This document shows, piece after piece, positions 61,735-64,000 of a DNA stretch of 64,000 bases (the first letter of the stretch is position 1; the number at the start of each line of letters is the position of its first letter). Origin of the DNA: Streptomyces globosus (GTDB lineage: Bacteria; Actinomycetota; Actinomycetes; Streptomycetales; Streptomycetaceae); the NCBI RefSeq assembly GCF_003325375.1, contig NZ_CP030862.1:2545501-2609500 (forward strand). Direction: 5' to 3'. The notes under the pieces are model-generated. The model saw nothing but the letters and a program-made list of their open reading frames with translations, was not told the DNA's origin and ran no database searches. A program made the position numbers and the translations under genes.

Positions 61735-62748
61735 ATGTCCGGGTTAGCACCCGAACCCCAGCCCGAACCCCAGCCCGAACCCGAACCCGAACCCGAGCCC
61801 GAACCCGAGCCCGAACCCGGGCCCCGGACCGAACCGCAGTCGCAGTCGGAGCCGCGGCCCACGCCGGACGCGGCCGGCGGAGCCGGGCCGTCCGACGCGG
61901 AGCTCATCCGGCGGCTGCGGCGGGCGTTCGCGGCGGGGACCGCGGACGCCGGAGTCTGCGAACTGCTCCACCGGCGGCACGGTGCCGCCGCTTTCGCATG
62001 TGCGCGCGCGTGCTGCCGTACGCCGCACGACGCCGAGGACCTCGCCTCCGAGGCCTTCCTGCGGACCCTCCAGGCCGTGCGGTCCGGAGCCGGCCCGCGG
62101 GAGCGCTGGCGCCCGTACCTGCTCGCGGTCGTCCGGCACACGGCCTCGGAGTGGCGGGCCGGCGCGGGCCGGACGCTGCTGACGCCCGACGTCGAGCCGT
62201 GGTGCGGCCCCGGCGCGGTCGGCGAGGACCCGCAGCGCCGGCTGCTGGAGTGCGAGGACCGCCGGCTCGTCGCCCGCTCGTTCCGCACGCTGCCCGAGCG
62301 GTGGCGGGCCGTCCTGTGGCACACGCTGGTCGAGGACGACTGCCCGCACCCCGTGCCGCTGCTGCTCGGCATCACTCCCAGCGCGGTGACGTCGCTGGCC
62401 TTCCGGGCCCGCGAGGGGCTGCGGGAGGCGTACCTGCGTGCCCACCTCGACGGGGCCCCGGACCCCCGCTGCCGCCGGTACGCGGGCCCGCTGGGCGCGG
62501 CGGTGCGGCGCGGCGGGGCCCTGCGCGCGCCCGGCCTCGCCGAGCACCTGGCGTCCTGCGCACACTGCTCGCGCGCATACGCCGAACTGCTGGACCTGTA
62601 CGCCGCGCTGCCCGCCGGTCCGGGCGCCCCGCCCGCGCCCGGCCGCGGGCACGCGCACGGCCCCGGGCCGCTCGCGCCGGGTGGACGGCGAGGGGGCCGG
62701 GGCCGTGGGGGAGTCGATGCGGGGGAAGGGGATCAGGGCCTGTATTGA
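61735..62748 (+). CDS. ECF-type sigma factor with C-terminal zinc-finger region
   Basis: 337 residues. After an EP-rich repeat (PEPQPEPEPEPEPEPEP, about residues 7-30) comes sigma region 2 (IRRLRRAFAAGTADAGVCEL, ACCRTPHDAEDLASEAFLRT) and region 4 (LPERWRAVLWHTLVEDDCPH, PLLLGITPSAVTSLAFRARE). Behind it GLAEHLASCAHCSRAYAELL looks like a zf-HC2 motif of an anti-sigma factor, fused at the C-terminus. ATG 61735 with GGGAG upstream. The last residues (GDQGLY) and the stop codon are inside the inserted 165-bp palindromic element, so the original C-terminus has been replaced. Confidence 0.82.
   Translation: MSGLAPEPQPEPQPEPEPEPEPEPEPEPGPRTEPQSQSEPRPTPDAAGGAGPSDAELIRRLRRAFAAGTADAGVCELLHRRHGAAAFACARACCRTPHDAEDLASEAFLRTLQAVRSGAGPRERWRPYLLAVVRHTASEWRAGAGRTLLTPDVEPWCGPGAVGEDPQRRLLECEDRRLVARSFRTLPERWRAVLWHTLVEDDCPHPVPLLLGITPSAVTSLAFRAREGLREAYLRAHLDGAPDPRCRRYAGPLGAAVRRGGALRAPGLAEHLASCAHCSRAYAELLDLYAALPAGPGAPPAPGRGHAHGPGPLAPGGRRGGRGRGGVDAGEGDQGLY
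61747..61830 (+). repeat. Degenerate 6/12-bp repeat encoding Glu-Pro
   Basis: Runs of GAACCC, GAGCCC and CAGCCC encode (E/Q)-P repeats at the N-terminus of the sigma factor. A shorter version ends the PAP2 protein at 23697-23718. Repeat number is likely to vary. Confidence 0.7.
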
Positions 62749-62899
62749 GTTGCCCCGCGGCGTCGCGACGCCCGGCACGCACCCTCGGCGCACGAGCCGA
62801 ATGTCCTAGTAGCTCCGCTACGAGGACATTCGTCCCGCACACCGAGGGCACGCACCGAACGCCGCTCCTTGCTCCACGGGGCAACTCAATACAGGCCCT
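62735..62899. mobile_element. 165-bp MITE-like palindromic element with 23-bp perfect terminal inverted repeats
   Basis: The ends AGGGCCTGTATTGAGTTGCC (plus CCG; 62735-62757) and the exact reverse complement (62877-62899) are 23-bp inverted repeats. The whole interior is an imperfect palindrome: CACCCTCGGCGC pairs with the CACCGAGGGC region, and CGAATGTCCTAGTAGC (62798-62813) with GCTACGAGGACATTCG (62817-62832), one mismatch, around a TCC loop. It is less GC-rich than its surroundings and has no coding capacity. It provides the TGA that ends the sigma factor. No clear target duplication is visible. A non-autonomous transposable element is the simplest reading; a large structured terminator is the alternative. 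Confidence 0.65.
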
Positions 62900-62967
62900 A
62901 GGGGCAGGGGGAGGGGAGGGGGGCCGGGTGGCTGTGGAGGTGCCGCCCGCGCCGGCGGGCCGCGATG

Positions 62968-64000
62968 CTACAGGCCGTTGACGCGGGCCATGCGGTCCAC
63001 GCCGAGGGGGCGGAAGTCGGTGGCGGCGGCGCGGGCCTTGCGGCCGACCCGCGCGTACTGGCGCCGCACCTGCGCCATGAGCCGGCGGCTGCGCAGGGCC
63101 ATCTCCAGCTCGAAGCGGGTGCGCGGGTCGCGCAGTCCGGGGCCGAACAGCTTCTCCAGCTGCCGCATCCGGTAGCGGACGGTCTGCGGGTGGACGCTCA
63201 GGGCCTTGGCGGCCTCCGGGGCGCCCCCGCCCTCCAGCCAGGCGAGGAGGGTGACTTCGAGCCGCTCGCTCTGGCGCGGTGTCAGGTCGGCCAGCGGCCG
63301 CAGCCAGCGGGCGGCCAGGGCGTGCGCGAGGGGTTCGTCCTGGAGCAGGAGGAGGGTGGAGAGGTGGTCGTCGACGAAGAGGGGCCGGCCCTCCGGTCCG
63401 GGCCGGTGGGGGGCGAGGGCGAGCAGGCGCAGGGCCCAGCGCAGGGAGTGGCTCGTGTCGCGCGGTGCGACGGGGTGGCCCACGGCCGCGAACCGGCCGC
63501 GCAGCAGGGACTCCAGGGCGGTGCGGGTGTCGGGGTCCTCGGGACTGGGGACGAGGAGGCACGGCTGCCCGCCGACCATGCCGGCCAGGGCGTCGCCGAG
63601 GGAGGCGGCCAGCTGCTGGGTCTCGCCCGGCGTCGCCAGGGCGATGGCGCGTATTTCGGGGGGAAGGGGCCAGCCGGCGGCGCGGGCGAGTTCCGACAGC
63701 GCGATTTCAGCCATGGGCATGTCACTTATGAGAGCGGAGAAGAGCTCCCTCCGCGCCCGCTCGCAGGTGCTGCCCGGGCCGTCGGACGCGACCACCGTCA
63801 GCGGGGCCGTCCGTGTCCGGTACGAGCTCTGCCGGGGGATCCGGTCCAGGACCGGATCCGCGCCCCCGCCGCGGAGTCCGGGCCCGTGGAGGGCGCCTCC
63901 GGGAAGCCCGGCAGCCGCGTCCAGGGCCGCCACGTCGAGGTCGATGTCCTCGTCGGGGTCGATCCCCCCACGGCCGCCGTCGCCGTCGGTGTCATCGTCG
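62968..64000 (-). CDS. PucR/CdaR-type HTH transcriptional regulator (5' end beyond window)
   Basis: The frame is open from the stop at 62968 to the right edge, so the N-terminus is outside. Visible are about 344 residues: an acidic/Gly-rich stretch (DPDEDIDLDVAALDAAAGLP), a regulatory middle domain (PLTVVASDGPGSTCERARRE, QPCLLVPSPEDPDTRTALES, FAAVGHPVAPRDTSHSLRWA) and the C-terminal PucR HTH: LLAWLEGGGAPEAAKALSVH then PQTVRYRMRQLEKLFGPGLR, ending in RDPRTRFELEMALRSRRLM. GTG 63933 is an in-frame codon but I see no ribosome-binding site, and the frame upstream is also coding-like. Target unknown. Confidence 0.82.
   Translation of the reverse strand, partial: DDDTDGDGGRGGIDPDEDIDLDVAALDAAAGLPGGALHGPGLRGGGADPVLDRIPRQSSYRTRTAPLTVVASDGPGSTCERARRELFSALISDMPMAEIALSELARAAGWPLPPEIRAIALATPGETQQLAASLGDALAGMVGGQPCLLVPSPEDPDTRTALESLLRGRFAAVGHPVAPRDTSHSLRWALRLLALAPHRPGPEGRPLFVDDHLSTLLLLQDEPLAHALAARWLRPLADLTPRQSERLEVTLLAWLEGGGAPEAAKALSVHPQTVRYRMRQLEKLFGPGLRDPRTRFELEMALRSRRLMAQVRRQYARVGRKARAAATDFRPLGVDRMARVNGL

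Noticed and set aside
61741..61830. Possible CRISPR-like array from GAACCC/GAGCCC repeats
   Set aside because: The repeats are contiguous, in frame and encode Glu-Pro; there are no spacers and no cas genes.

Overview
The window is chromosomal DNA of a high-GC actinomycete, almost certainly a Streptomyces. Evidence: very GC-rich third codon positions, many GTG/TTG starts, a complete conservon (cvnABCD), a monomeric isocitrate dehydrogenase, a RamB/ScfR-type regulator divergent from the glyoxylate genes, a cobalamin riboswitch before metE, a SpoIIE-type PP2C phosphatase with PAS and GAF domains, and several apparently leaderless promoters. There is no prophage, complete insertion sequence, rRNA or CRISPR array. 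One tRNA (Pro, GGG) is present.

Layout. 1-4992: 3' part of icd, a degenerate NB-ARC fragment, a membrane-anchored GH71 glucanase and a class V aminotransferase. 4979-9345: cobF (precorrin-6A synthase), divergent by only 18 bp from the lutABC lactate-oxidation operon, then a DUF309 gene. 9458-12604: tRNA-Pro with its terminator, a truncated TetR remnant, then a PaaX-family regulator and GNAT gene divergent from an alpha/beta hydrolase. 12796-15507: cobalamin riboswitch and metE. 15705-21350: RamB-type regulator divergent from aceA-aceB-hbd (glyoxylate shunt plus 3-hydroxybutyryl-CoA dehydrogenase). 21351-28293: a gene-poor stretch, a PAP2 membrane phosphatase, a Ser/Thr kinase pseudogene beside a signal-less periplasmic-binding-like protein, and a secreted intradiol dioxygenase with a chitin/cellulose-binding module under an AraC regulator. 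28294-31373: conservon. 31443-36027: a DUF6434/SAP segment fused in frame to a 3-hydroxyisobutyryl-CoA hydrolase-like enzyme, an SDR, a frameshifted molybdopterin oxidoreductase and a small acidic protein.

36225-50920 is rich in glycan degradation: GH89 alpha-N-acetylglucosaminidase, GH27 alpha-galactosidase with a ricin-type lectin domain, a TetR regulator, and, after a dehydratase, a small membrane protein and a PQQ-type propeller protein, a sugar ABC importer (lipoprotein plus two permeases) followed by a GH38 alpha-mannosidase. Together with the GH71 gene this suggests use of alpha-linked glycans, with secreted GH27/GH89 acting outside and GH38 on imported oligosaccharides. 51080-56581: FadH-type 2,4-dienoyl-CoA reductase, hotdog thioesterase, MFS exporter and a secreted tripeptidyl-aminopeptidase-like hydrolase. 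57053-64000: PAS-PAS-GAF-PP2C phosphatase with a collagen-like N-terminus, DUF4142 and DUF1996 exported proteins, an ECF sigma factor ending inside a 165-bp palindromic element, and a partial PucR-type regulator.

The most unusual observations are (i) two tandem 8-codon mini-genes created by a 23-bp repeat at the lutB-lutC junction; (ii) the 165-bp MITE-like palindrome that supplies the stop codon of the sigma factor gene; (iii) the DUF6434-hydrolase fusion whose second half keeps its own plausible start; (iv) a single-base frameshift in a C5 tract of the molybdoenzyme gene; (v) a kinase remnant next to a stand-alone binding protein, resembling a broken bifunctional receptor kinase; and (vi) an anti-Shine-Dalgarno hairpin between the cobalamin aptamer and metE. 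No clearly new multi-gene defence or biosynthetic system was found.
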